Shown here: piece by piece, positions 1-7,183 of the stretch | Numbering within the stretch: the stretch's first letter is position 1 | How the letters are laid out: each line of letters begins with the position of its first letter | NCBI GenBank assembly: GCA_041689935.1 | Contig: JBDNFI010000028.1 | Span: forward strand, 1-64,000 | DNA length: 64,000 nt | Direction of reading: 5' to 3' | Origin: CAXBDP01 sp041689935 | GTDB lineage: Bacteria > Bacteroidota > Bacteroidia > Cytophagales > Cyclobacteriaceae | Position numbers and translations under genes: made by a program | The notes under the pieces: generated by a model | The model's input: the letters and a program-made list of their open reading frames with translations, nothing else | Database searches by the model: none | What the model was told of the DNA's origin: nothing

Positions 1-1
1 C

Positions 2-556
2 AACCTTGTTGCTTCTGCCCCAGGTGCGTTAGATACACTTAACGAACTAGCGTTAGCATTGGGTAGTGACGCGGCTTTTTCTACAACGGTTTCAACTAGT
101 TTAGGTCTAAAAGCCCCACTCGCATCACCGACATTTACTGGGACCGTAACTCTTCCATCGGGAACCGTGACATCGGGGATGATTCTTAGCGGAACAATCC
201 TCAATGCAAACGTCAGTGACACCGCCGCGATTGCTCTTGGTAAAATAGCCGATGCCGTCGTTAACACCCAAACCGCCAGTTATACAGCAGTGTTGGGCGA
301 TAAGGATAAAATGATAGAAATGAACCTTGCTGAGGCTAATACTTTCACAGTGCCACCGAATAGTTCCGTAGCCTTTGCCACGGGCTCAAATATTACAATT
401 TTGCAAATAGGAGCTGGTCAAACAACAGTAACAGCTGGAGGAGGAGTAACAATTAACTCCTCACTAGGTCTTAAAATGAGAACACAGTGGTCATCCGCGA
501 CATTAGTCAAACGAGCAACTGACACTTGGGTTCTGATGGGAGATACGGTAGCCTAA
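2..556 (+). CDS. Tail fibre protein, C-terminal part (5' end outside window)
   Basis: The frame is open from base 2, so this is the last 184 residues of a gene that starts upstream; the internal ATG at 71 or any later one is not needed as a start. Near the visible N-terminus is APGALDTLNELALALG, followed by LKAPLASPTFTGTV. This pair is a widespread signature of phage tail-fibre and receptor-binding proteins, where it forms repeated shaft segments. The C-terminal half is rich in Thr, Val and Gly, as expected of a beta-structured trimeric tip. The stop TAA overlaps the ATG of the next gene (TAATG), so the two are translationally coupled and probably belong to the same appendage. The fibre assignment rests on the motif; the receptor is unknown. 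Confidence 0.8.
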   Translation, partial: NLVASAPGALDTLNELALALGSDAAFSTTVSTSLGLKAPLASPTFTGTVTLPSGTVTSGMILSGTILNANVSDTAAIALGKIADAVVNTQTASYTAVLGDKDKMIEMNLAEANTFTVPPNSSVAFATGSNITILQIGAGQTTVTAGGGVTINSSLGLKMRTQWSSATLVKRATDTWVLMGDTVA

Positions 557-1032
557 TGAGTTCTAAAAATACTCCCGCCAGTGGTGATAAAAAGTCTAGA
601 AGAAAAAAGCCTAAGCCAACAATTTCAGCTGGCATAGCGGAAGCAACAGCCAACTCCACTATTACTTCTGCAGGGTTTGTTGTTGGGACAGTAACCAGTG
701 AAGATACTACTATATCAGCGCAACTGAATACTGTAAAAACAAATGTAACCGATACTACGGTAACTACTCTTGGCTCAAGTATAGACTATACTAAACATTC
801 ACCATTTTTCCCACCATATTTCCCACCATATTTCCCACCATATTTCCCACCATATTTCCCACCATATTTCCCACCATATTTCCCACCATTCTTCCCACCA
901 TTCTTCCCGCCGTTCTTCCCACCATTCTTCCCGCCGTGGTTCCCGCCGTGGTTCCCACCTTATTTCCCACCATTCTTCCCACCATTTTTCCCACCATTCT
1001 TCCCACCATTCTTCCCACCAGCATTTAAATAA
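556..1032 (+). CDS. Small appendage protein with PASTA-like region and 18 FPPX repeats
   Basis: 158 residues. The start is the ATG at 556 that overlaps the stop of the fibre gene; an in-frame ATG at 526 would lie inside that gene and is less likely. Residues 1-22 are basic (KKSRRKKPKP). Residues about 23-80 (AGFVVGTVTSEDTTISAQ and flanks) resemble the short PASTA-like beta domains found in phage fibres. Residues 85-156 are 18 tandem tetrapeptides FPPX with X = Y, F or W and a final A. It is not collagen-like, because there is no Gly-X-Y periodicity. A rigid aromatic/proline rod or sticky tip on the fibre is the natural inference. It is followed by a convergent oxygenase gene and an oxygenase-rich block, which makes its prolines possible hydroxylation substrates. 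The exact function is unknown. Confidence 0.75.
   Translation: MSSKNTPASGDKKSRRKKPKPTISAGIAEATANSTITSAGFVVGTVTSEDTTISAQLNTVKTNVTDTTVTTLGSSIDYTKHSPFFPPYFPPYFPPYFPPYFPPYFPPYFPPFFPPFFPPFFPPFFPPWFPPWFPPYFPPFFPPFFPPFFPPFFPPAFK
808..1023 (+). repeat. 18 tandem 12-bp units encoding FPPX
   Basis: Eighteen in-frame 12-base units of the type ttcccaccatat run without interruption to two codons before the stop. The fourth residue reads Y x6, F x4, W x2, Y x1, F x4, A x1. Units of the same type are nearly identical in DNA with occasional third-base changes (cca/ccg), so copy number has probably changed by slippage or recombination. The long antisense frame over the repeat is a by-product. Confidence 0.95.
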
Positions 1033-1172
1033 GTATCTATAGGCACACGATGCCTAGAAAGCTTTGTAGGAAAAGCGGAGAATAAGTGCAATATACCCGG
1101 AAGTATTACCTTATAATGTGTTAATATATACTTTTCCCTAAAAATATATATTAATAACCGCAAAAGTTTTCA

Positions 1173-1808
1173 TCATAAAAGCTCTGTTATAGTATAGAAT
1201 GAAGGAGTGGTAAATCTTTCCCCGTGCGTAACCATTTTAACACCATGGAGGTAGTTGATGTCTCCAGGGTGAGCTACGGCTAGTCCGGGTTCTGGCTTAA
1301 CTGTTATGCCGTGTTGAGGGTAGTATAACTCCCCTCCTTTGAATTCATCATTATAATATATTAAAGAATTAATATCATATGTTGGAAAAGGATTTGGAGA
1401 ACCATCATTCAATTGTTTATCAGAATGAGGCTGCTGTTCAAGCCCTGGAAACCACCTAATTATTACTGGCGGTCTTGTAGAAAGCTTTACCCTAAAAGTA
1501 TCTTCTAGAGCGTGTTTCATTTTTAATATATATTTGTCAACTAAATTAAAAATTTCTAAATTTATTCTAAATAAGATTTCTCCGCTACACTGTCTATTGG
1601 CCCAATAAGAAGCATCATAAGTACAGGTCCCATCTTCAGAATATGTATTTTCTCCCGGATCCATCCATTCACTTATAATTGGGAGAAAAGCCTGTATCTT
1701 TTTTAGGTCATCTAGCTCGACAAAGTTTTTAAAAATTTTAATATTTTCAGCAGAAGAGCCAAAATGATTAGGTTTTACTAGCGATACTTCTTGCGAGCTT
1801 ATATCCAT
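1173..1808 (-). CDS. 2-oxoglutarate/Fe(II)-dependent oxygenase (prolyl-hydroxylase-like)
   Basis: 211 residues, the only minus-strand gene in the window. The double-stranded beta-helix facial triad is visible: H128 and D130 in PHSDKQ, then H188 in INYLHGV, with R198 (GERF) positioned to bind the 2-oxoglutarate carboxylate. Between them lies SLIYYNDEFKGGELYY, typical of prolyl 4-hydroxylase-like enzymes of phages and bacteria. The family hydroxylates protein or small-molecule substrates using 2-oxoglutarate and O2. The gene converges on the FPPX-repeat gene and diverges from the next oxygenase, sharing a 43-base intergenic region with it. Only moderate similarity to the other five oxygenases here is visible, mainly around the metal ligands. 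The substrate is not shown by the sequence. Confidence 0.85.
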   Translation of the reverse strand: MDISSQEVSLVKPNHFGSSAENIKIFKNFVELDDLKKIQAFLPIISEWMDPGENTYSEDGTCTYDASYWANRQCSGEILFRINLEIFNLVDKYILKMKHALEDTFRVKLSTRPPVIIRWFPGLEQQPHSDKQLNDGSPNPFPTYDINSLIYYNDEFKGGELYYPQHGITVKPEPGLAVAHPGDINYLHGVKMVTHGERFTTPSFYTITELL

Positions 1809-1851
1809 ATATGATATAATACCATATAATCATAAATTGTAGGAGGATATA
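1809..1851. promoter_or_regulatory. Divergent promoter region between two oxygenase genes
   Basis: This 43-base gap separates two divergently read genes. On the + strand it contains two TATAAT-like boxes (gatataata and catataatc) and a strong ribosome binding site, GTAGGAGG, just before the ATG at 1852. Reverse-strand AT-rich boxes are also present, but no clear ribosome binding site is seen for the minus-strand gene. No good -35 element can be recognised. Confidence 0.4.
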
Positions 1852-2586
1852 ATGGAATTTTTTCACGTAGGATCTTGCGCAGATGTTAAAGATAACGCAA
1901 AATTTGGTATCTTTATATATAGAAACGCCATACCAAAAGAACTGGATATACCGAAGAGGCTTGAGGCTGTATTAGGTGATAGTTCACATGATCTTTTCCA
2001 TTGGACAGAAGCGTTGGTTGGGTACAATGAAAAAATGCCAGAGTACAGAGATTGTGTAGATATGAAATTAAGTCCAGCCCATTGGACAATGCTTCCGACA
2101 GGATTTGAAGATCTAAAAAACATCTACGAGGATACAGAGAGCTCAGTAAAAGCATGCCTTACGCACTATGAATCAATGTATAATTTTAAAATGGAATTTA
2201 TGGAAGCTATTAATTTTATCAAGTATGGTGAAGGGCAGCATTTCCAAGTGCACACAGACCACGGCTTTTCATATGTATGTACGGTGTCATCTATAATATA
2301 TTTCAATGATGAATATGAGGGTGGCGAGTTATGGTTTCCCTATTTGAATATCCAACTTAAACCCGAAGCAGGCGATATTATATTATTCCCATCAACATTT
2401 ATATATGCTCATGCAGCAAGACCGGTTACTAGCGGTATTAAATATTCCGCTGTTACTATGTTTGATTATAACGATAATAACCATAAACAGCCGATGGGGT
2501 ATGCTATTAGCGGAGAGAAAATAACCGAAAAGGTTGGAATCTCTAAGGGCACTAATATGCCGCTAGCTTATCCAATGCCGAACTAG
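1852..2586 (+). CDS. 2-oxoglutarate/Fe(II)-dependent oxygenase (P4H-like)
   Basis: 244 residues. Metal ligands H134 and D136 (VHTDHG) and H187 (YAHAAR) are present, and K197 (GIKYS) takes the 2-oxoglutarate-binding position. Lysine at this place is the arrangement of collagen-type prolyl 4-hydroxylases, whereas most bacterial relatives use arginine. The central stretch IIYFNDEYEGGELWFP and KPEAGDIILFPS match the jelly-roll core. It has the best ribosome binding site in the block (AGGAGG) and heads a + strand run of closely spaced genes reaching 5946. A protein-hydroxylase role fits the fold; a proline-rich virion substrate is an inference. Confidence 0.85.
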   Translation: MEFFHVGSCADVKDNAKFGIFIYRNAIPKELDIPKRLEAVLGDSSHDLFHWTEALVGYNEKMPEYRDCVDMKLSPAHWTMLPTGFEDLKNIYEDTESSVKACLTHYESMYNFKMEFMEAINFIKYGEGQHFQVHTDHGFSYVCTVSSIIYFNDEYEGGELWFPYLNIQLKPEAGDIILFPSTFIYAHAARPVTSGIKYSAVTMFDYNDNNHKQPMGYAISGEKITEKVGISKGTNMPLAYPMPN

Positions 2587-2595
2587 GAGACAGGG

Positions 2596-3198
2596 ATGAT
2601 TAACCCAAAAGAAATACCAATTGTAGAATACTCAGATACTTCATTTTATGATTTTGTTCTAGAAGAACTAGACTCTGATAAAAATATTTTGAAAGAAAAT
2701 GAAGGCAAAGTAACTATGGTAGTTAATATAACTGGTGAATGTGCAAATTCCGCGCAGTACGTGACTATCCAAAATCTTTATGATGAATATAGAGATAAGG
2801 GTTTTGAAGTGATAGCCGTACCAAGTACTGATTTTTGCGCAGATGGTTATGGTGAGTTTGCTGGAACTAGCGCCAATGCCGAGACTATGAGAGATCATAT
2901 GAAAAATTTATATAAAACAGATTTGCCATTTAGTAAAATGACATCAATTAATCCTACTTATCATAGCCCAGATTCAAAAGAAGAGCCCCATCCAATGTAT
3001 GAAAAAATACAGGAAAAAGGTGGTCCGATCCAGGGTAATTTTGAAAAAATTATTATCGGCAGAGATGGCAAAAAAATGATAAGATTTTGCAATTCAGATC
3101 TTTTAAACCTAGCCTTTAATGCCGGGGAAAGAACAATAGATTCAGATACCGCACTCTCTTTGATAAAAGAAAGTATTGAAACTTTTTTGAAAGATTAA
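2596..3198 (+). CDS. Divergent glutathione-peroxidase/thioredoxin-fold protein
   Basis: 200 residues. The pattern VTMVVNITGECANSAQY followed by LYDEYRDKGFEVIAVP aligns with the glutathione peroxidase core, and C49 sits where the peroxidatic Cys/Sec is found. The next family motif (FPCNQF) is degenerate, reading VPSTDFC, and the Gln of the catalytic tetrad is not obvious. The C-terminal part (FEKIIIGRDGKKMIRF) keeps the usual GPx strand. It may be a thiol peroxidase or an oxidoreductase with a changed mechanism. It lies 9 bases after an oxygenase gene, suggesting shared redox or peroxide-protection work. A second GPx-fold gene at 6569 has lost the Cys but kept the other motif. Confidence 0.7.
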   Translation: MINPKEIPIVEYSDTSFYDFVLEELDSDKNILKENEGKVTMVVNITGECANSAQYVTIQNLYDEYRDKGFEVIAVPSTDFCADGYGEFAGTSANAETMRDHMKNLYKTDLPFSKMTSINPTYHSPDSKEEPHPMYEKIQEKGGPIQGNFEKIIIGRDGKKMIRFCNSDLLNLAFNAGERTIDSDTALSLIKESIETFLKD

Positions 3199-3202
3199 TC
3201 AA

Positions 3203-3907
3203 ATGGTACAAGTCACACTAACAAAGACGCATCAAAATGCACCCGAGATAAAACAGTCCAGACTCAAAAGAGACTGGATGGACGAGACCTACAAAAAGCA
3301 CGCCTACCAATGTCTCCCCATGACAACCGCTAATGTCCACGGATGGGAACTAATCCTTCAACAGGATGTCGTTGCACAGTGGGATGGTGGCAATACTGTC
3401 CCAACCATACTTGAAGGAGGCGAATATAAAGGTAGACAAATTGCTTACGGCGGGATTATAGGAATGGTTTCCTTTTCCGTCGGATGGGCTTTCGGTACGG
3501 AAGATGGTTATGAAACATGGATCGGCGGGTCGCCAAACTATATTAAAAAAGATGCTCAGCCACTTTCAGCGATAATACCAAGCAGTTGGTGGCCAGATGA
3601 GTTTCAAATGAATTGGGCAATAACAGAAATTGGCAAACCAATAACTTTTGAAGCGGGGATGCCATTCATGTTCTTCAACATATTTAAAAGTGACGTATGT
3701 GAATCTGTAGAATTCACAGTCGATCATCTCTGGGATAAACCCGATTTAATGAACGCACGCGCTTCTTACGGGGACGCAAAAATGAAGAAAAATCGAGATG
3801 AACCGTGGACCTGGATGAAAGGTATAAGAACTGGATTAAATGAAAAGGGTGAAAAAATTGGACCACCATATGAAGGGTTAACAAAGTTAACGGAGCCGCA
3901 GCAATGA
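3203..3907 (+). CDS. DUF6065-like protein
   Basis: 234 residues. It contains RDWMDETYKKHAYQCLPM, then TANVHGWELILQQD, and near the middle SSWWPDEFQMNWAITEIGKP and FEAGMPFMFFNIF. This order of motifs matches what I recall of DUF6065, a family seen in cyanophages and other environmental phages near oxygenase genes. No biochemical function is established for that family as far as I know. The gene sits 4 bases after the peroxidase-like gene and overlaps the next small gene (ATGA), so it is part of the same transcription unit. GC content is slightly higher than in its neighbours. Confidence 0.65.
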   Translation: MVQVTLTKTHQNAPEIKQSRLKRDWMDETYKKHAYQCLPMTTANVHGWELILQQDVVAQWDGGNTVPTILEGGEYKGRQIAYGGIIGMVSFSVGWAFGTEDGYETWIGGSPNYIKKDAQPLSAIIPSSWWPDEFQMNWAITEIGKPITFEAGMPFMFFNIFKSDVCESVEFTVDHLWDKPDLMNARASYGDAKMKKNRDEPWTWMKGIRTGLNEKGEKIGPPYEGLTKLTEPQQ

Positions 3908-4074
3908 TAAACGAATTCGAATACAGATCCCTTTATCTCAAAGCTGCCAAATACTTAGAAAAGTCTATTGGAAAATTATCCGAAATGCTAAAGAACGACA
4001 GTAAGAATGCACTAGGTATAAATGCACTGGGGCAACAGGAAGAGTCTCTTAGAAAGCTAGGAGAGCATGAGTAG
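3904..4074 (+). CDS. Small protein of unknown function (56 aa)
   Basis: A short gene filling an otherwise empty stretch. Its ATG overlaps the preceding stop as ATGA and its TAG overlaps the start of the next gene. It reads MINEFEYRSLYLKAAKYLEK at the N-terminus and is charged and predicted helical throughout, with no Cys and no membrane segment. The tight overlaps on both sides and the absence of any alternative frame support it as real. No family is recognised. Confidence 0.65.
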   Translation: MINEFEYRSLYLKAAKYLEKSIGKLSEMLKNDSKNALGINALGQQEESLRKLGEHE

Positions 4075-4285
4075 CGATCAAAAAATAATACTACCCTTAA
4101 GCAAAGACCAGATATATGAATTCTCTGAAATATTAGATGAAGAAATCCCACAGTATTCCGAAAAAGAAGGCAATATAGTAATGTCGAATGGTGCAACGAC
4201 AAGGGAATATGTCCTAACTAAAAAGTTTATGATTAAAAATCAATTTAATCCAAATTCAGGAATAGATATAGAAGATTTGACATGA
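4067..4285 (+). CDS. Small hypothetical protein (72 aa)
   Basis: 72 residues, acidic (for example LDEEIPQYSEKEG and SGIDIEDLT). It starts 8 bases inside the end of the previous small gene and its stop overlaps the next start (ATGA). No domain is recognised. Its place in a chain of overlapping genes suggests coupled translation and a small accessory role, perhaps as partner of a neighbouring enzyme. Confidence 0.6.
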   Translation: MSSDQKIILPLSKDQIYEFSEILDEEIPQYSEKEGNIVMSNGATTREYVLTKKFMIKNQFNPNSGIDIEDLT

Positions 4286-4569
4286 GCTATAATGCAGCGA
4301 AAGATTTAGAATATATAGAAGAGCAATTATGTTTTTATTTATTAGTTTTAGGTTTAGATGGAAGTGAGTTAAGAGGATATACTATTGATGAAATAATTAA
4401 TAAGGCAAGACTGTTAACACCGCTCCCGATAAAAGAGTATGAAGAAAAAGATGATAAAGATCCTATATATTTATATATTTTGAACCAAAGAGTTTCTCTA
4501 ATAGGAAATATTAGGAGGTTATGGTATTTTAGGCAATTAGCCTTAGGAGCTTTTACTTATGGAATATGA
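4282..4569 (+). CDS. Small hypothetical protein (95 aa)
   Basis: 95 residues, helical and acidic in the middle (KEYEEKDDKDP), aromatic near the C-terminus (RRLWYFRQLALGAF). No transmembrane segment or signal peptide is evident and no family is recognised. It overlaps both neighbours by a few bases and belongs to the run 1852-5946. Confidence 0.6.
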   Translation: MSYNAAKDLEYIEEQLCFYLLVLGLDGSELRGYTIDEIINKARLLTPLPIKEYEEKDDKDPIYLYILNQRVSLIGNIRRLWYFRQLALGAFTYGI

Positions 4570-5272
4570 GGTAAATTACTTTACTAATTTAGTTAAAATA
4601 ATTAAATGGGATGATATTGAGCTAGTCGAAGACTCAATTAAAAAAAGTAAAAATATTAACGATTATATAACAACTCTCAATATCGATAAAAGAAAAATCG
4701 CAGTTGGAATGGATTTCACTATTTGGTATTTTGATGTTTTTAGCGAAGAAAGTCATTTTTGGAATACTAACCCAGCATACTTCTACGCAGCAGCAGCCCA
4801 TGAGTTCAGTTTTTTGACAGCTAATCCCAGAACAAGTTTAATGACTATTCCTGCTTTTAATACTGGTTTGGCAAGGTTGATGGGGAAAAAGTCTAAAATG
4901 ACTTTATTAAACAATTATCAACTTAATTTTTTTGAAAAATTTATTAAAGATGAAACATGGGATTACGAAACTGTAACAATGCAAGAGATCGAATCTGAGA
5001 CAGGTCGCAAATATGACTTTATCTCTATGTGCCTACATGACGTATTACATAACCCTGAATCTGTAATACATTTTTTTAACATGTTAAATAGTGGAGGAAC
5101 TCTTATGATGTTATATACAGGCTTAGATAACCTATATACTGATGAATCAATTTATACGGAAATATATGAATTACATCAGATACTTAAGAATATACCTAGT
5201 TCAATTGTCTACCATAATCCAACTGGAGCAGCTATTACTTATGTGATAAAAGATGGTACTATAGAGTTATGA
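4559..5272 (+). CDS. Putative methyltransferase-fold protein (degenerate)
   Basis: 237 residues. The C-terminal two thirds have the strand order of class I SAM methyltransferases: a central acidic strand position (LLNNYQLNFFEKF), a motif-IV-like YDFISMCLHDVLH, and LNSGGTLMMLY, which matches the strand after the glycine turn. The glycine-rich motif I is not recognisable (AFNTGLARLMG in its place), so cofactor binding is uncertain. It overlaps the preceding gene by 11 bases and the following oxygenase by 4. It could act on the same substrate as the oxygenases. It might equally be a non-catalytic relative. Confidence 0.45.
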   Translation: MEYEVNYFTNLVKIIKWDDIELVEDSIKKSKNINDYITTLNIDKRKIAVGMDFTIWYFDVFSEESHFWNTNPAYFYAAAAHEFSFLTANPRTSLMTIPAFNTGLARLMGKKSKMTLLNNYQLNFFEKFIKDETWDYETVTMQEIESETGRKYDFISMCLHDVLHNPESVIHFFNMLNSGGTLMMLYTGLDNLYTDESIYTEIYELHQILKNIPSSIVYHNPTGAAITYVIKDGTIEL

Positions 5273-5946
5273 AGATTCTAGATGGTTATATAAAAGATCC
5301 AAGTCTTTTAGCTGAAATTGAGAAAACCCCAAACTTTTTTCCTCAATCCATGGGGGACGAAGATCGTATTGCTTCTGCCATAAATAGCTATCATGATGAA
5401 AAAGCAGATTGTTTTGCTCCGTATATGTTTTGGGATGGTTGGGATAAATCGCCAGCCGACACTCCTAGAAAAAGATTAGTAAAATCAATATGGGAAGAAA
5501 ATTTACCATTTGATATTAAAGAAGTTTGTGGTTTTGAATACTGGACTAGAACATTCAACATCGGACAATATTTAGGTCCACATGTTGACGAAGATACTTT
5601 TCTCTACGCTGATGAAAAAGTTTTCAGAGGGCCAAAAATAGGCTGCGTATACTACCCTCAGTCCAACGATGCAGTTGGCGGGTTTTTAGAGTTATATCCA
5701 ACTGCAGTATTAGAAGATTCGCAAAATGCCTTAGAGCAGTTAAATATTGAGCCATTAATAGTCCCGATAGAATTAAGGGAAAGAATAGCCTGTAGCCCTA
5801 ACAGGTTAGTCATCTTTGATGCTGGTCACATAATTCACGGTACAACAGCCCCGATAACTGGAGTTAGAAGAGTGATGATAATCAATGTTTGGCATAAAAA
5901 TAATCCGCCAACAGCACTTAGATTAGGTAAATTTTATTATGAATGA
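5269..5946 (+). CDS. 2-oxoglutarate/Fe(II)-dependent oxygenase
   Basis: 225 residues. Ligands H105 and D107 (LGPHVDEDT) and H190 (HIIHGTT), with R200 (TGVRRVMI) for 2-oxoglutarate. The second half contains GGFLELYP and IACSPNRLVIFDAGH, typical of PHYH/P4H-type folds in phages. It is unlike the three tandem paralogues at 7180-10100 outside the ligands. It is the last gene before a 60-base gap with a promoter-like box. The substrate is unknown. Confidence 0.8.
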   Translation: MKILDGYIKDPSLLAEIEKTPNFFPQSMGDEDRIASAINSYHDEKADCFAPYMFWDGWDKSPADTPRKRLVKSIWEENLPFDIKEVCGFEYWTRTFNIGQYLGPHVDEDTFLYADEKVFRGPKIGCVYYPQSNDAVGGFLELYPTAVLEDSQNALEQLNIEPLIVPIELRERIACSPNRLVIFDAGHIIHGTTAPITGVRRVMIINVWHKNNPPTALRLGKFYYE

Positions 5947-5979
5947 AGCAAAAAATCATGGTATACTTATCTCAACAAC

Positions 5980-5987
5980 TATAAATA
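5980..5987 (+). promoter_or_regulatory. Possible T4-type late promoter box TATAAATA
   Basis: The octamer TATAAATA lies in the only sizeable gap of the accessory block, 22 bases upstream of the ATG at 6009 and next to a TAGGAGAA ribosome binding site. It equals the T4 late promoter consensus recognised by gp55-type sigma factors. In AT-rich DNA the octamer also arises by chance, for example inside coding sequence near 37848, so this is tentative. Confidence 0.4.
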
Positions 5988-6008
5988 AAATTTAAATAGG
6001 AGAAATGT

Positions 6009-6251
6009 ATGGATTTTAACAGTATGTCAAAAAGTGATAAATTAAACGTTTATGAACAGGCCCTTAAGTCTACTTACACCCAAATTTTTTGTGACTTCGT
6101 AAAAGCCGGACTTGATCCTGGAACGTTTTCAATAAATACATTTACATACGATCCCCTGTTGGATCCTAAAGCCCACGATCCGCTGACAAATGTACTTTTA
6201 CTTATAGAAAAAATAAAAGAGATTAACAAGCAAATGTCCCAAGTCCAATGA
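6009..6251 (+). CDS. Small hypothetical protein (80 aa)
   Basis: 80 residues, first gene after the probable promoter, with a good ribosome binding site (AGGAGAA, 5 bases from ATG). The C-terminus is helical (LLLIEKIKEINKQM). No family is recognised. It leads the run of genes up to 10100. Confidence 0.6.
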   Translation: MDFNSMSKSDKLNVYEQALKSTYTQIFCDFVKAGLDPGTFSINTFTYDPLLDPKAHDPLTNVLLLIEKIKEINKQMSQVQ

Positions 6252-6254
6252 CAT

Positions 6255-6569
6255 GTGTGCTATACTGTGAATATGAATATTCTTGGAAAATGGAAAAGTT
6301 TAGGACAAACTCCATTTGGAGTTGTTGAGCATGTTGTTGAGATAACGGCTGTTGATCCACACATTTGTGGGATAATATCGTCTAATAATGGTCAAGTAGA
6401 ATTTGATAATGGTACCTTAGAAGGAAACAAAATTTCATTTTCCTCCAAAGTTATAACACCGTTAAGGGCAACTATATTTGTCGATGGAATCATAGATGGT
6501 AATATTATTAATGGTATCATTTCTGTTGATGAATACATGAAAATAAATTTTAAGGCAGAAAAAATATAA
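6255..6569 (+). CDS. Small beta-rich protein, lipocalin-like pattern (about 104 aa)
   Basis: Up to 104 residues. The protein alternates short beta strands with Gly/Asn turns (GKWKSLGQTPFGVVEHVVEI, then VDGIIDGNIINGIISVDE). This resembles the small barrel domains sometimes fused to amidohydrolases. The ATG at 6255 gives MCYTVN before a second ATG at 6273; the conserved-looking fold begins at MNILGKW, so the start at 6273 is equally possible. Its last base overlaps the next start (TAATG). Function unknown. Confidence 0.55.
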   Translation: MCYTVNMNILGKWKSLGQTPFGVVEHVVEITAVDPHICGIISSNNGQVEFDNGTLEGNKISFSSKVITPLRATIFVDGIIDGNIINGIISVDEYMKINFKAEKI

Positions 6570-7183
6570 TGTCAATATACGAAATCCCAATTAATTCCAT
6601 AGACGGAGAAGAGAATTTTTTATTAAACTTTAAAGGGAAACTTACCCTTATGGTTAACTTCGCTAGCAAGGCGGGTTATGAACCAAAGTGTTCAAATTTT
6701 TGGTCTTATGCAAGAACATGTAGGCAATTATGGCAATTACAACAAGTCCATGATGAATTTAAAGATAGGGGTTTTTCCGTAATAGGATTTCCGTGCAACC
6801 AATTTGCTGGGTTAGAACCTGGAAGCAATGAAGAAATTAGCGCTTTTATGAAGGCTACATATCCTTTTGTAACATTTCCTATTTGCGAAAAAGTAGATGT
6901 TAATGGGAAGAATGAACATCCTGTTTATACTGGGTTAAAAGGGGTAGAAAGAAGAAGTTATGACAATACTACCGCAGATGGTTCGGAAGCCGCTAAGCAG
7001 GGTCAAAATTTGGCTGGTCAAGCAATGGCAAGAATTTCTCACACATATGAAAAATTTATAGTAGGCCCTGATGGTAGACAGATCTCAAGATTCAGCTGGG
7101 AAGATATGCCACTCGATACAATCCCAAGGGTTATGGGTGCTGGTTGGACAATTAGACAGGCGATAGATGAGATATTGGGATGA
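6569..7183 (+). CDS. Glutathione-peroxidase-fold protein lacking the peroxidatic cysteine
   Basis: 204 residues, clearly of the glutathione peroxidase family: VNFASKAGYEP, FPCNQFAGLEPGSNEEI, FPICEKVDVNGKNEHPVY and YEKFIVGPDGRQISRF follow in family order. The position of the catalytic Cys/Sec in NVASKCG is Ala35 (codon GCG at 6671), so it is neither Cys nor a TGA selenocysteine codon. An insertion right after it (about residues 40-52) carries two cysteines, C41 and C51, absent from ordinary family members; C76 and Q78 of FPCNQF are kept. It may use the inserted cysteines, or be a non-catalytic or binding version. It overlaps the downstream oxygenase gene by 4 bases. Contrast the gene at 2596, which keeps the Cys but loses the second motif. 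Confidence 0.8.
   Translation: MSIYEIPINSIDGEENFLLNFKGKLTLMVNFASKAGYEPKCSNFWSYARTCRQLWQLQQVHDEFKDRGFSVIGFPCNQFAGLEPGSNEEISAFMKATYPFVTFPICEKVDVNGKNEHPVYTGLKGVERRSYDNTTADGSEAAKQGQNLAGQAMARISHTYEKFIVGPDGRQISRFSWEDMPLDTIPRVMGAGWTIRQAIDEILG

Noticed and set aside
526..555. ATG at 526 as start of the FPPX gene
   Set aside because: It lies inside the fibre gene; the TAATG overlap at 556 is the standard arrangement here.
808..1023. CRISPR array or collagen-like repeat
   Set aside because: The units are contiguous 12-base coding repeats without spacers, and the protein lacks Gly-X-Y.
791..1163. Antisense frames across the FPPX repeat (MVG and GGK repeats)
   Set aside because: They only mirror the 12-base repeat on the other strand and have no start signals or context.
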